Shown here: positions 22,702 through 31,355 of the stretch, one piece after another
Layout of the letters: each line of letters begins with the position of its first letter
Position numbering within the stretch: position 1 is the stretch's first letter
Assembly (NCBI GenBank): GCA_943331005.2
Contig: CALQJX020000034.1
Coordinates: forward strand, 1-31,355
DNA length: 31,355 nucleotides
Source: Bordetella parapertussis
GTDB lineage: Bacteria > Bacteroidota > Bacteroidia > Chitinophagales > Chitinophagaceae
Reading direction: 5' to 3'
Translations under genes and position numbers: made by a program
Notes under the pieces: model-generated
The model's input: only the letters and a program-made list of their open reading frames with translations
Told to the model about the DNA's origin: nothing
Database searches by the model: none

Positions 22702-23028
22702 ATGAATATCGGTTCTTCTATAAAATCTATCCGTTGCAAACTTGGCATGCTTCAATCTGAACTGGCTGAGAAATGTGAACTTTCACAAACAGCTCTTTCC
22801 CAGATAGAAACAGGCAAAAAAAGACCTAATCCTCGTACTCTTACCCGTATCTGTGCTGCACTGGATGTTCCAACTTCTATCATCTACATCATAGCCATGG
22901 AGGAGATCGATGTTCCTGTTACCAAAAAAGCAACTTACGACCTTGTGTTCCCTTCCATAAAAGCCCTGGCTTTACAAATGGTCGATTCCACCCACAGAAG
23001 TCTGTTGGAAATGGAAGAAACAGTCTGA
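22702..23028 (+). CDS. XRE-family helix-turn-helix regulator (108 aa)
   Basis: Small DNA-binding protein of the Cro/CI type. The HTH covers about residues 4-62: GSSIKSIRCKLGMLQSELAE, then CELSQTALSQIETGKKRPNP as turn and recognition helix, and LTRICAALDVPTSI. The C-terminal 45 residues (YDLVFPSIKALALQMVD and so on) are likely helical and could mediate dimerisation. It begins at an ATG after an AT-rich 194-bp stretch downstream of the peroxidase terminator, so it is transcribed on its own. The target is unknown; both neighbours face toward it or end before it, so it need not control them. Confidence 0.93.
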   Translation: MNIGSSIKSIRCKLGMLQSELAEKCELSQTALSQIETGKKRPNPRTLTRICAALDVPTSIIYIIAMEEIDVPVTKKATYDLVFPSIKALALQMVDSTHRSLLEMEETV

Positions 23029-23166
23029 TCTTACTACTTAAGGATCCTTAATTCCCCTGTGTTCTGATCTCTTACCGGAGAACGGGATCTATTGTCATGT
23101 CTGCTACATACCTCTTTCACGAAGATAATTGCCCCAAGCCTCACCGGGTAAATTCCTAATCAACCA

Positions 23167-23201
23167 CAAAAAAATACGGCGTTGCAATCTTGCAACGCCG
23201 T
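23167..23201 (-). terminator. Intrinsic terminator of the giant secreted-protein gene
   Basis: A perfect 12-bp stem (ACGGCGTTGCAA / TTGCAACGCCGT) has a 2-base spacer. On the minus strand it is followed by a run of seven T (the A run at 23168-23174). It begins about 25 bp after the giant gene's stop codon. Confidence 0.88.
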
Positions 23202-23226
23202 TCTTCTTATAACCATTAAGAGGCTT

Positions 23227-26200
23227 TTATTTTACAAGGATCACTTTACCGATCCAGGTCTTAGATTCTGTAGCTATACGATAGATGTATGTACCTGCAG
23301 GAATATCTGCACCTTCAATCGTAGCTGTGTATTCTTCACCGGCATTGATCTGGTCGTTGAATACGGTAGCCACTTTCAGGCCTGTAGCTGCATTGAACAC
23401 ATCTACAGTTGCATATTTACCAACCGGCAGGTTGAACCTGATCACCGAACGGGAAACGAACGGATTAGGATGTGCACCGAACATAGCACCATCTGCTTCG
23501 TTGATCTCAGTAGCAGCCACACCACGTGCGCTCAGTTCAGAGATAACCACTGATGCTGATGTTGTATCACCCATTGCATCTGTAACCAGTACTGAGTAGG
23601 TACCTACCGGCAGACCTGTGAGGTTCTGAGTAGTAGCACCATTCGACCAGCTGAATGTATATGGACTGACACCACCAACAACTGTAAGCAATGCACAACC
23701 ATCTGAAGCACCGGGAGCAGAAACATGTGAGCCATATATTGAAGCATACATAGTTACAACATTAACCACCTTAGCAGCTACTGCTGTACCACAGCTGTTG
23801 CTTACAGAGTAGCTGATAGTAACAGTACCATGACTCATACCTGTAACATCACCTGTGCTGCCTGCTGCAGCAAGAGCTGTGTTGCTGCTACTCCATGCAC
23901 CACCTGTTGTAGCGCAAGACAGTGTAATAACACCACCTACATTCACCATAGAAGGACCGGTAACGGTTGCAACTACTGGAAGCGGATTAACAGAAACCGT
24001 ACGAATTGCATAAGAGAATCCGCAACCATTGTGCACTGAGTAAGAGATAGTAGTAGTACCCTCTCCTACACCTGTAACTATACCTGCGCTGTTTACAGAC
24101 GCGATAGCAATGTTACCTGTTGTCCAGCTGCCACCGGCAGTAGTATTTGAAAGTGCTATTACAGCATCAACACAAACAACTGATGGACCAGTGATAGCGC
24201 CAATAGATGGCGTAGTACCTACAGGCACAAGAGCTGTAGCTGATACTGTGCCGCAAGAATTGGTTACTGAGTAAGAGATGTATGGCATACCGCCTGCAAT
24301 ACCTGTTATGACACCTGCACTATTTACTGTAGCAAGCGCTGTGTTGCTGCTGCTCCATACTCCACCCGGTGTCGCGTTTGAGGCTATTATACTTGTACCT
24401 GTACAGATACTTGATGTACCTGTAATTGGTGAAACAACAGGAAGCGGATTAACTGTCATTACCCTGGTAACATAAGATGAACCACAATCATGAGCAACTG
24501 TGTAAGTAACTACCGCAGTACCTGCAGAAACACCAGAAACAACACCTGTCATGCTATCTACTGTAAGCCTGATCGGATATCCTGATGTAGACCATGTACC
24601 ACCTGTCACAGCATTTGAAAGAGTTACTGTGCTACCAACACATACTGTAGTGTAGCCGGCAATAGCTGGAATTGTAGCAGATGCAGGATTGATAGTAAGC
24701 GTTTTAGTAACCAGTACCACACCGCACGAAGTGTTGTGCCTGTAGCTGACAACAACCGTACCTGCAGCTACTCCTGTAACAGTACCGTTATCGATGTTGA
24801 TAGTTGCAACAGACTCATCGCTGCTGTACCATGCGCCATGTGGCGTAGCATCATATAATGTAGTAGATGCGCCAACACACAGAGCAGAAGGGCCAGTGAT
24901 AGGACTAGCTACAGGCAGGATCTCAACTGTAACGTCTCTGAGACCATACGCAGTACCACATGCATTTGTTACAGTGTACGTGATAGTAGTAAGACCGGTG
25001 TCAACACCATAAACCATACCTGCGCTGCTCACTGTTGCAACAGATGTATTTGCACTGCTCCATATACCACCGCTTATGGTACTGATATATGGTATTGAAG
25101 AACCACGACAAACCTTAGCTGCACCTATTATAGAACCTGCAAGCGGAGGATTGTTGAATGTAACTGTATTTGTTGCAACTGAAGTACCACATGCATTGGT
25201 AACAGTGTAAGAAATAAGTGAAGTACCATATCCTACACCAGTTACATAACCGAAGGAATCAACTACTGCAATAGCTGTATTGCTGCTGCTCCATACACCG
25301 CCTGTACCTGTAGTAACAAGGTGAGTAACACCTGTACCGCACATAGAAAAAGTGCCTGAAATAGTGCCTGCTACCGGAGTAGTGCTCACTGTTACGTTAA
25401 CTGTAGTGAATGCAGTAGCAATACCGTCTGATACACGAACAACAAATACATCTGTACCTGCATAACCTGCAGCCGGAGTATAACTGAGACCTGATGGTGT
25501 AAGCTGGCTACCTGTAGATGTTGTACCGTAAGATGCAACCAGTGTACCATGAGCCGGAGCAGATGCTACTGTCCATGTTTCAGGCTGAGTTGTATCAAAG
25601 TCAGTTACTGCAAGCCTTGTGTTCATAGATATTGCACCAGAACCATAACATACTTCGATAGACTGATTGTTACCTGCCGTAAAGAATGGAGCACGATTGT
25701 ACTCGCCAAGTATACGAACAGCATAGTTTGCGTTGTCTGCAATGAAGATACGTCCGGCGCAATCGCGAGACAGACCCATTGGCTGATTCAGCTGAGCAAG
25801 CAGTGCAGGACCGCCATCGCCACCATAACCAATTGTATGATCACCTGCTATTGTACTGATGATACCAGACAGATTTACTTTCCTTACAATACTATTAGTG
25901 TATTCAGAGAAGTATACGTTACCTGAACCGTCGGTAGTGATACCATATGGGTGATCAAGTTTGGCTAATGTAGCCGGACCACCATCACCACTGTAGCCTG
26001 TAATACCATTACCGGCAAATGTTGTGATGATACCTGCTGCGTCTACCTTACGAACAACCTGATTACCGAAATCAGAGATATAAAGATTGCCAGAACCATC
26101 AGCATGTACATTCTTCGGTGAATTCAACCTTGCAGCAGTTGCTGCACCACCATCGCCTGTGTAACCTGGTATATTATTACCAGCCACTGTAGTAATGATG

Positions 26201-29200
26201 CCGGAAGGAGTCACCTTACGAATAACGTTATTAGCGTTATCAGCAATGAAGAAGTTACCTGCACCGTCAATAGTAAGACCTGATGGGTAAGAAAGTTTAG
26301 CTGAGGTTGCAACACCACCATCACCATCATAACCATTCGCAAGACTACCTGCTACCCTGGTAATGATACCAGATGTGCTGATACGGCGAACAACATGATT
26401 ATTGAAATCTGTGAAATAAACATTACCTGCAGCGTCGAGAGCTATACCGTCAGGATGAGACATAGTAGCACTTGTTGCCGGGCCATCGTCTCCGCTATAG
26501 CCGATAACACCTGTACCTGCAATGGTAGAGATAACACCTGTAGGGCTTACTTTCCTCACTACTGCGTTTTCGAAGTCAGCGATAAATGTATTGCCATCAC
26601 AATCTGTTGCAATGTTATATGGATGGCTTACGCGTGCCAGTGTAGCAGCATTACCGTTTCCTGTATAACCATTGATTCCTGTACCGGCATATGTATATAT
26701 GTTGACAGACTGATTAACTGTAATGCTTATTGTCTGTGCAACACTTGTGCAAGAGCCGTTGTTAACTGTAATTACACCTGTGTAAGTAGCTTCGGTAGCT
26801 GTAGCAGGAATTGCTACAGACAAAGGAGCAGTAGAAATAGCCGCGCCTGTAACATTTACAAAACCGGCAGCAGATGCTGTACTTCCCCATACAATACTGT
26901 ATGTAACAGGGGTGCCTGTAGTAGTAAATGGCAGTGAAGCTGTTGTAGTACCTGCTATTACCGGAGTAACAAGACCCGGAGTGATAGAAGGAACCGCATT
27001 CACTGTAACAGGATATGTAGCATAAGATGTACCACAGTCGTTTGTAACAGTGTATGACAGAATAGCCACACCAGGAGCAACACCAGTTACCTGACCTGAA
27101 TTACAAGGACAAGTAGATGCAATGGTTGGGTTACCACTGGTCCATATACCACCGGAAACCGTTTCAAACAATGGTATTACAGAGCCAACACATACTGTAG
27201 AAGAACCAGATATCACACCGGCAGATGGTATTCCGTTTACAGTTACTGTAGCGGTTGCATAAGCTGTACCGCAAGAACCTGTAACAGCATAAGATATCAC
27301 TGCTGTACCAACACCTGTACCTGTAACCAGACCCGATGTATTAACAACTGCAACAGCCGTATTGCTGCTGCTCCAGGCACCACCTGTAGTAGCTGTTGTG
27401 AACGCTACTGATGTACCGGAGCAAAGAACCGTTGCACCAACTATCGGAGCCACTACTGTAACCGGATTAACAGTTACTGTAGTAGTGCGCATACAACCTG
27501 AAGACATAACATAGGTAATAACTGTAGTACCTGAAGATATAGCCGTAACTACACCAGAAGTAGTGTTGATAGTTGCAACCGATGTGTTACTGCTGCTCCA
27601 TGTACCACCTGCAGTTGCAGAAGACAGTGTGCAGCTTGAACCTGTACAAACAGTCGTTGAACCTGTAATAACTGCTGGCATAGCACCTACGGTTACTACA
27701 ACCGAAGCTGCACAACCTGTAGAGAAAGAGTAATAAATAACAGCAGTACCTGCATTAAGACCTGTAACAACACCTGATGCAGAAACTGTAGCAACAGTAG
27801 TGTTACTACTACTCCATGTACCACCATCAGATATGTTGGCAAGAACAGTTACTGAACCTGCACAAACAAACGGTTTGCCCGAGATTGCAGCAGGAGCAGC
27901 ATTTACTGTGATGATTGCAGTTGTATAACAGCCGCTTGGCATCCTATAAGTAATTACCGAAGTACCTGCTACCATACCTGTAATGATACCGGATGCAGAA
28001 CCTATTGTTGCAACTGCATTATTACTGCTGCTCCATGTACCACCGCTGGTGGCATTGGTAACTGTTACAGAAGATCCCTGACAAACTGTAGCAGGACAAG
28101 ATATCGGTGTAGTAAGTGAATTCACGGTAACTATAGTTGTTTTAAAACAGCCTGAAGCAATAGTGTATGTAATAACAGATGTACCTGTAGAAATACCTGT
28201 TACCACACCTGTAGACATGTCAATTGTAGCTTTTGCAGTATTGCTGCTGCTCCATGTACCACCAGACACTGCATAAGAAAGAGCAGTAGTGGTTCCGACA
28301 CAAAGTGAAGTAGTACCGGTAATTGCTGTTGCATTGCTGTTTACAGTAACCAGAGTGATGCTATAACATGTACCTACACGATAAGTAATATTAACAGTAC
28401 CCACACTTACACCATTCACAACACCTGTCGTTGTATTTACAGTAGCCCTCAGCGCATTTCCGCTACTCCATATACCACCTGTGGTAGCATTATATAACGG
28501 AGTAGTAGTACCAACACATACTACCGGATTACCTGTATTCGCAGGAAGTGTTGGATTTACAGTTACTACCGCTATACGTATACAACCTGAAGTACTTGTA
28601 TATGTGATAACTGCTGTACCTGCACCTACACCTGTAACTACACCACCCGGAGTAATAGTAGCTACCGATGGGTTGCCGCTGCTCCAGCTGCAACCGGCAG
28701 TGGTTGAGCTAAGCGTTGTAGAAGTACCCATACAAATTCCTAAAGTACCTGTAATTGGTGCAGGAAGCGGATTAACTGTTACCGAAGCAACTCTTGCACA
28801 ACCGCTTGGCAGTATGTAACTAATACTTACAATACCCGCAGTTAGCGCTGTAATATACCCTGTAGATATACCTATTGTAGCTACCAGTGGATTACTGCTT
28901 GACCATACACCACCCGGTGTAGTTGTTGACAATGTACCAGTAGCACCTATACAATAAGAAGTAGTGCCGGTAAATGCTGCCGGAGTAGTGTTTACTGTTA
29001 TACCTCTGGTAATGCTACAACCTGTAGCTGTTTGCCTGAAGGTAATAGTTGCAACACCATTACTTACACCGGTAACTGCACCGCTACCAGAACCAATAGA
29101 TGCTACCGATGGGTTAGAACTTGACCATGTACCGCTGGTGCCAACTGTACTGTTCAACTGAACCATGTAACCTTCACAAACACTCAAGCTACCAGTGATG

Positions 29201-31355
29201 GCAGATGGCAGACCCATTACCCAGATATTGATCACTTTATAACAACCGGCAGTTGAGTAGTAAGTAACATTAACTGTACCTGCAGTAACACCTGTAACTA
29301 TACCGGTAGTAGCGTCTACTGTTGCTATAGAAGTATTTGCACTCACCCAGGTACCACCGGCAATACTGTGTGTCAGAGGTATAGTCTGTCCAACACATAC
29401 ATTGGTGGTTCCTAATATATTTGAAATAGCACTGTTTACTGTAACGACCTTGTAAACTACACATCCAGTTGGGGCAGCATATGAAATACGGGCAGTACCC
29501 AATGCCATACCTGTAACAACACCTGCAGAAGAAACAGTTGCTTTAGCTGTGCTGCTGCTGCTCCAGGTACCACCTGAAGGAGTTGCAGTGAAATTGATAG
29601 CGCTACCTATACAAATAACCGAAGGACCGGAAACAACAACTTCTGTGGCAGGATCCTGAGTAACAGAGAATGTGAATGTATTGACACAAGCGTTTGCATC
29701 AGTAATTGTAAGTGTATAAGTACCGGCAGTCAATGCGGTCAGATCCTCACATGTAGCTCCGGTATTCCAATTGTAGGAATATGGTGCGGTACCGCCACTT
29801 ACAGTTACATTCAATGCACCTGTAGCCGCTCCGTAACAAACCACGTCAGTAGCTACCGCTGTAGCAGTAAGTGTAACTGGCTCTTCAACTACAAATACCT
29901 CAGGCCTGCTGCATCCCAGTGCATCTGTAACCATAACAGAGTATACACCGGAAATAAGACCACTGAGAGAAGATGTTGTATCACCTGTACTCCATGAATA
30001 AGTGAATGGAGCAAGACCACCGGTAATTGAAAGAGCAATTGAACCGTTGTTACCACCATTGCAGGTAACATCATTTACTGATGTTGTAATATGCATAGCA
30101 ACCGGACTGATTACAGAGTATGCGCCTGTTGCATTACAACCAGCAGCATCTGTAACTACTACAGAATAAGTGCCTGTCCAAAGACCGGTATCGTTCTGTG
30201 TTGTTGCTCCGTTGCTCCATGAATAAGAATATGGTGCAACACCACCTGCAACTGTCAGGTAGATCTCACCCATACCATGTGCACATCCGCATACTACAGT
30301 ATTTGTAGTAGCTGCAAGAACTATTGAAGTTGGTTCTGTAATAGTATAAGAACCGTAGACATTACATCCATTTGCATCAGTTACAGATACTGAATATGTT
30401 CCGATAGTCAGCCCTGCAACATCCTGTGTAGTAGCACCGTTGCTCCATACATAGTTATATGCTGCAGTTCCACCGGTTACTGTAAGATCGATAGCGCCAT
30501 TTGCACCACCGTTACAAGAAACATTCGTAGCAACACCTGACATTGCAAGTATAGCAGGCTGTGTGATTGTTACTGTTGCCGCTACGGTATATCCGTTTGC
30601 ATCAGTTACTGTTACGCTGTGTGTACCTGCACTCAGACCTGTACGGTCCTGTGTAGTAGCACCACCATTCCACAGGTATGTGTATGGAGTTGTACCACCA
30701 GTCACTGTCAGATCAGCAGTACCATTTGCACCACCGTTACAGCTCACATTTGTTCCTGTGATAGTCGCAGCAAATACTGAAGGCTGCGTGATAGTTACAG
30801 TCTTAACAACTGTACATCCGTTCGCATCAGTGATTGTTACGCTATATGTACCCGCTACCAGACCTGTTACGTTCTGGGTAGTAGCACCATTGCTCCATAC
30901 ATAGCTGTATGGGCTTGTGCCACCTGCAGGTGTCACACTTGCAGTACCATTGTTACAACCATAGCACAGTGCGTTAGTTGAACTTGCAGCAGCTGTAAGT
31001 GTAGTAGGCTGTGTGATTGTTTTTGTTGCAGTAGCAGTACAGCCGTTTGCGTCTGTTACTGTTACGCTATATGTACCTGCAGTAAGACCTGTACGATCTT
31101 GTGTTGTAGCACCACCATTCCACAGGTATGTGTATGCTGTTGTACCACCGGTTACAGTCAGGTCGATAGTACCATTTGCACCACCGTTACAGTTTACGTT
31201 TGTAGATGTAGCTGATGCAACCAAAGTAGCAGGCTGTGTGATTGTTACTGTTGCCGCTACGGTATATCCGTTTGCATCAGTTACTGTTACGCTGTGTGTA
31301 CCTGCACTCAGACCTGTACGGTCCTGTGTAGTAGCACCACCATTCCACAGGTATG
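23227..31355 (-). CDS. Giant T9SS-secreted SprB/Ig-like/NHL repeat protein, N-terminus outside the window
   Basis: Very large cell-surface or secreted protein; about 2,708 residues are visible, and the frame runs off the right edge. From the N-terminal side: part of one plus seven full SprB repeats of about 75 aa (pattern YLWNGGATTQ, AGTYSVTVTDANGC); 12 bacterial Ig-like (BIG_2) repeats of about 65 aa (GGTWSSSN, GVVTGVSAGT); a linker domain; and six NHL repeats of 56 aa at about 25.7-26.7 kb (TIAG, GYSGDGGPAT, DGSGNVY). Then come a cadherin/tandem-type domain, seven more BIG_2 repeats, one SprB-like repeat and a Por_Secre_tail T9SS sorting domain (PNPFVSRSVIRFNLP to the final K). Nearly every Ig-like unit has two Cys, one in the linker and one in the late GC motif. 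Likely an adhesin or gliding-type surface protein; ligand unknown. TTG at 31224 is an internal Leu codon, not the start. Confidence 0.93.
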   Translation of the reverse strand, partial: YLWNGGATTQDRTGLSAGTHSVTVTDANGYTVAATVTITQPATLVASATSTNVNCNGGANGTIDLTVTGGTTAYTYLWNGGATTQDRTGLTAGTYSVTVTDANGCTATATKTITQPTTLTAAASSTNALCYGCNNGTASVTPAGGTSPYSYVWSNGATTQNVTGLVAGTYSVTITDANGCTVVKTVTITQPSVFAATITGTNVSCNGGANGTADLTVTGGTTPYTYLWNGGATTQDRTGLSAGTHSVTVTDANGYTVAATVTITQPAILAMSGVATNVSCNGGANGAIDLTVTGGTAAYNYVWSNGATTQDVAGLTIGTYSVSVTDANGCNVYGSYTITEPTSIVLAATTNTVVCGCAHGMGEIYLTVAGGVAPYSYSWSNGATTQNDTGLWTGTYSVVVTDAAGCNATGAYSVISPVAMHITTSVNDVTCNGGNNGSIALSITGGLAPFTYSWSTGDTTSSLSGLISGVYSVMVTDALGCSRPEVFVVEEPVTLTATAVATDVVCYGAATGALNVTVSGGTAPYSYNWNTGATCEDLTALTAGTYTLTITDANACVNTFTFSVTQDPATEVVVSGPSVICIGSAINFTATPSGGTWSSSSTAKATVSSAGVVTGMALGTARISYAAPTGCVVYKVVTVNSAISNILGTTNVCVGQTIPLTHSIAGGTWVSANTSIATVDATTGIVTGVTAGTVNVTYYSTAGCYKVINIWVMGLPSAITGSLSVCEGYMVQLNSTVGTSGTWSSSNPSVASIGSGSGAVTGVSNGVATITFRQTATGCSITRGITVNTTPAAFTGTTSYCIGATGTLSTTTPGGVWSSSNPLVATIGISTGYITALTAGIVSISYILPSGCARVASVTVNPLPAPITGTLGICMGTSTTLSSTTAGCSWSSGNPSVATITPGGVVTGVGAGTAVITYTSTSGCIRIAVVTVNPTLPANTGNPVVCVGTTTPLYNATTGGIWSSGNALRATVNTTTGVVNGVSVGTVNITYRVGTCYSITLVTVNSNATAITGTTSLCVGTTTALSYAVSGGTWSSSNTAKATIDMSTGVVTGISTGTSVITYTIASGCFKTTIVTVNSLTTPISCPATVCQGSSVTVTNATSGGTWSSSNNAVATIGSASGIITGMVAGTSVITYRMPSGCYTTAIITVNAAPAAISGKPFVCAGSVTVLANISDGGTWSSSNTTVATVSASGVVTGLNAGTAVIYYSFSTGCAASVVVTVGAMPAVITGSTTVCTGSSCTLSSATAGGTWSSSNTSVATINTTSGVVTAISSGTTVITYVMSSGCMRTTTVTVNPVTVVAPIVGATVLCSGTSVAFTTATTGGAWSSSNTAVAVVNTSGLVTGTGVGTAVISYAVTGSCGTAYATATVTVNGIPSAGVISGSSTVCVGSVIPLFETVSGGIWTSGNPTIASTCPCNSGQVTGVAPGVAILSYTVTNDCGTSYATYPVTVNAVPSITPGLVTPVIAGTTTASLPFTTTGTPVTYSIVWGSTASAAGFVNVTGAAISTAPLSVAIPATATEATYTGVITVNNGSCTSVAQTISITVNQSVNIYTYAGTGINGYTGNGNAATLARVSHPYNIATDCDGNTFIADFENAVVRKVSPTGVISTIAGTGVIGYSGDDGPATSATMSHPDGIALDAAGNVYFTDFNNHVVRRISTSGIITRVAGSLANGYDGDGGVATSAKLSYPSGLTIDGAGNFFIADNANNVIRKVTPSGIITTVAGNNIPGYTGDGGAATAARLNSPKNVHADGSGNLYISDFGNQVVRKVDAAGIITTFAGNGITGYSGDGGPATLAKLDHPYGITTDGSGNVYFSEYTNSIVRKVNLSGIISTIAGDHTIGYGGDGGPALLAQLNQPMGLSRDCAGRIFIADNANYAVRILGEYNRAPFFTAGNNQSIEVCYGSGAISMNTRLAVTDFDTTQPETWTVASAPAHGTLVASYGTTSTGSQLTPSGLSYTPAAGYAGTDVFVVRVSDGIATAFTTVNVTVSTTPVAGTISGTFSMCGTGVTHLVTTGTGGVWSSSNTAIAVVDSFGYVTGVGYGTSLISYTVTNACGTSVATNTVTFNNPPLAGSIIGAAKVCRGSSIPYISTISGGIWSSANTSVATVSSAGMVYGVDTGLTTITYTVTNACGTAYGLRDVTVEILPVASPITGPSALCVGASTTLYDATPHGAWYSSDESVATINIDNGTVTGVAAGTVVVSYRHNTSCGVVLVTKTLTINPASATIPAIAGYTTVCVGSTVTLSNAVTGGTWSTSGYPIRLTVDSMTGVVSGVSAGTAVVTYTVAHDCGSSYVTRVMTVNPLPVVSPITGTSSICTGTSIIASNATPGGVWSSSNTALATVNSAGVITGIAGGMPYISYSVTNSCGTVSATALVPVGTTPSIGAITGPSVVCVDAVIALSNTTAGGSWTTGNIAIASVNSAGIVTGVGEGTTTISYSVHNGCGFSYAIRTVSVNPLPVVATVTGPSMVNVGGVITLSCATTGGAWSSSNTALAAAGSTGDVTGMSHGTVTISYSVSNSCGTAVAAKVVNVVTMYASIYGSHVSAPGASDGCALLTVVGGVSPYTFSWSNGATTQNLTGLPVGTYSVLVTDAMGDTTSASVVISELSARGVAATEINEADGAMFGAHPNPFVSRSVIRFNLPVGKYATVDVFNAATGLKVATVFNDQINAGEEYTATIEGADIPAGTYIYRIATESKTWIGKVILVK
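25695..26709 (-). other. Six-blade NHL propeller region within the giant protein
   Basis: Six consecutive 56-aa NHL units are seen, each with an AG-x-G-x-x-GY-x-GDGG-x-A-T segment and a final VRKV-x-x-x-GIIT strand, for example AGNGITGYSGDGGPATLAKL and DGSGNVYFSEYTNSIVRKV. Six units are enough to close one propeller. It sits between the two Ig-like blocks and is the only non-beta-sandwich domain of the visible part, so it is a candidate ligand-binding head. Confidence 0.85.
30552..30680. repeat. 129-bp perfect direct repeat, copy 1 (SprB-coding)
   Basis: These bases are identical to 31227-31355, where the window ends. The spacing is 675 bp, equal to three 75-codon SprB modules. Both copies encode the distinctive variant AGTHSVTVTDANGY, where the usual DANGC cysteine is Tyr. 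Confidence 0.95.
31227..31355. repeat. 129-bp perfect direct repeat, copy 2, running into the window edge
   Basis: Identical to 30552-30680 over its full visible length. The identity may continue past the edge, so the true repeat could be longer. Confidence 0.95.

Noticed and set aside
26395..26937. Cys-rich 180-aa plus-strand frame and similar frames under the giant gene
   Set aside because: They are shadows of the repetitive minus-strand coding sequence; their apparent Cys richness comes from antisense Thr/Ala codons.
23227..31224. TTG at 31224 as start of the giant protein
   Set aside because: It is the Leu of a repeated TITQPATLVAS segment; SprB repeat sequence continues upstream to the window edge.
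23700..31355. CRISPR-like regular repeats
   Set aside because: The periodicity is in codons of Ig-like and SprB modules with diverged copies in one open frame; there are no short identical repeats with unique spacers.

Overview
The window looks like a Bacteroidota chromosome, most likely Chitinophagales-like; the family-level guess is inference. Three things point this way: a type IX secretion (T9SS) C-terminal sorting domain on a giant SprB/Ig/NHL repeat protein, a CarboxypepD_reg TonB receptor paired with a DUF4249 lipoprotein, and a Bacteroidetes-style integrase with its small accessory genes. Both window edges cut genes: the integrase on the left and the giant protein on the right.

Region 1 (1 to about 4.3 kb) is a mobility module. 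It holds the 3' part of a tyrosine recombinase, an unrecognised 293-aa protein, an excisionase-like winged-HTH protein, a small very acidic protein and a zinc-ribbon plus RecA-like ATPase. No relaxase or conjugation genes are visible.

Region 2 (about 4.5 to 18.0 kb) looks like cargo arranged as one regulon. Leftward runs a tight operon: YncE-type beta-propeller, OmpR-family regulator, histidine kinase, TolC-like outer-membrane protein, lipoprotein adaptor, RND pump and a one-domain EamA transporter. Rightward run a DUF2147 protein and then PepSY-like protein, TonB-dependent receptor, DUF4249 lipoprotein and a stand-alone receiver protein. Paired TTCAGAAT-like boxes spaced exactly 11 bp lie before all three transcription units and are good candidates for the operators of the encoded regulator. 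A tripartite pump, a TonB receptor and two periplasmic proteins under one two-component system suggest coordinated traffic across the outer membrane. The substrate is unknown.

Region 3 (about 18.0 to 18.3 kb) is a junction. The receiver gene ends inside a tandem array of 9-bp AGACGTNNN units; a 15-bp stretch of this array recurs just after the integrase gene. On the other side lies a dipeptidyl-peptidase III gene that lacks about 170 N-terminal residues. This resembles the end of an integrated element that interrupted the peptidase gene, though a rearrangement or assembly join is also possible.

Region 4 (18.2 to 31.4 kb) looks like host chromosome. It holds the M49 peptidase remnant, a TMTC-like membrane glycosyltransferase with TPRs, a glutathione peroxidase, an XRE regulator and the C-terminal 2,700 or so residues of a giant secreted protein. 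That protein carries SprB repeats, 19 bacterial Ig-like repeats in two blocks, a six-blade NHL propeller and a T9SS tail. The window ends inside a perfect 129-bp internal repeat of this gene. No tRNA, rRNA or CRISPR array was seen, and no gene-free stretch exceeds 300 bases.
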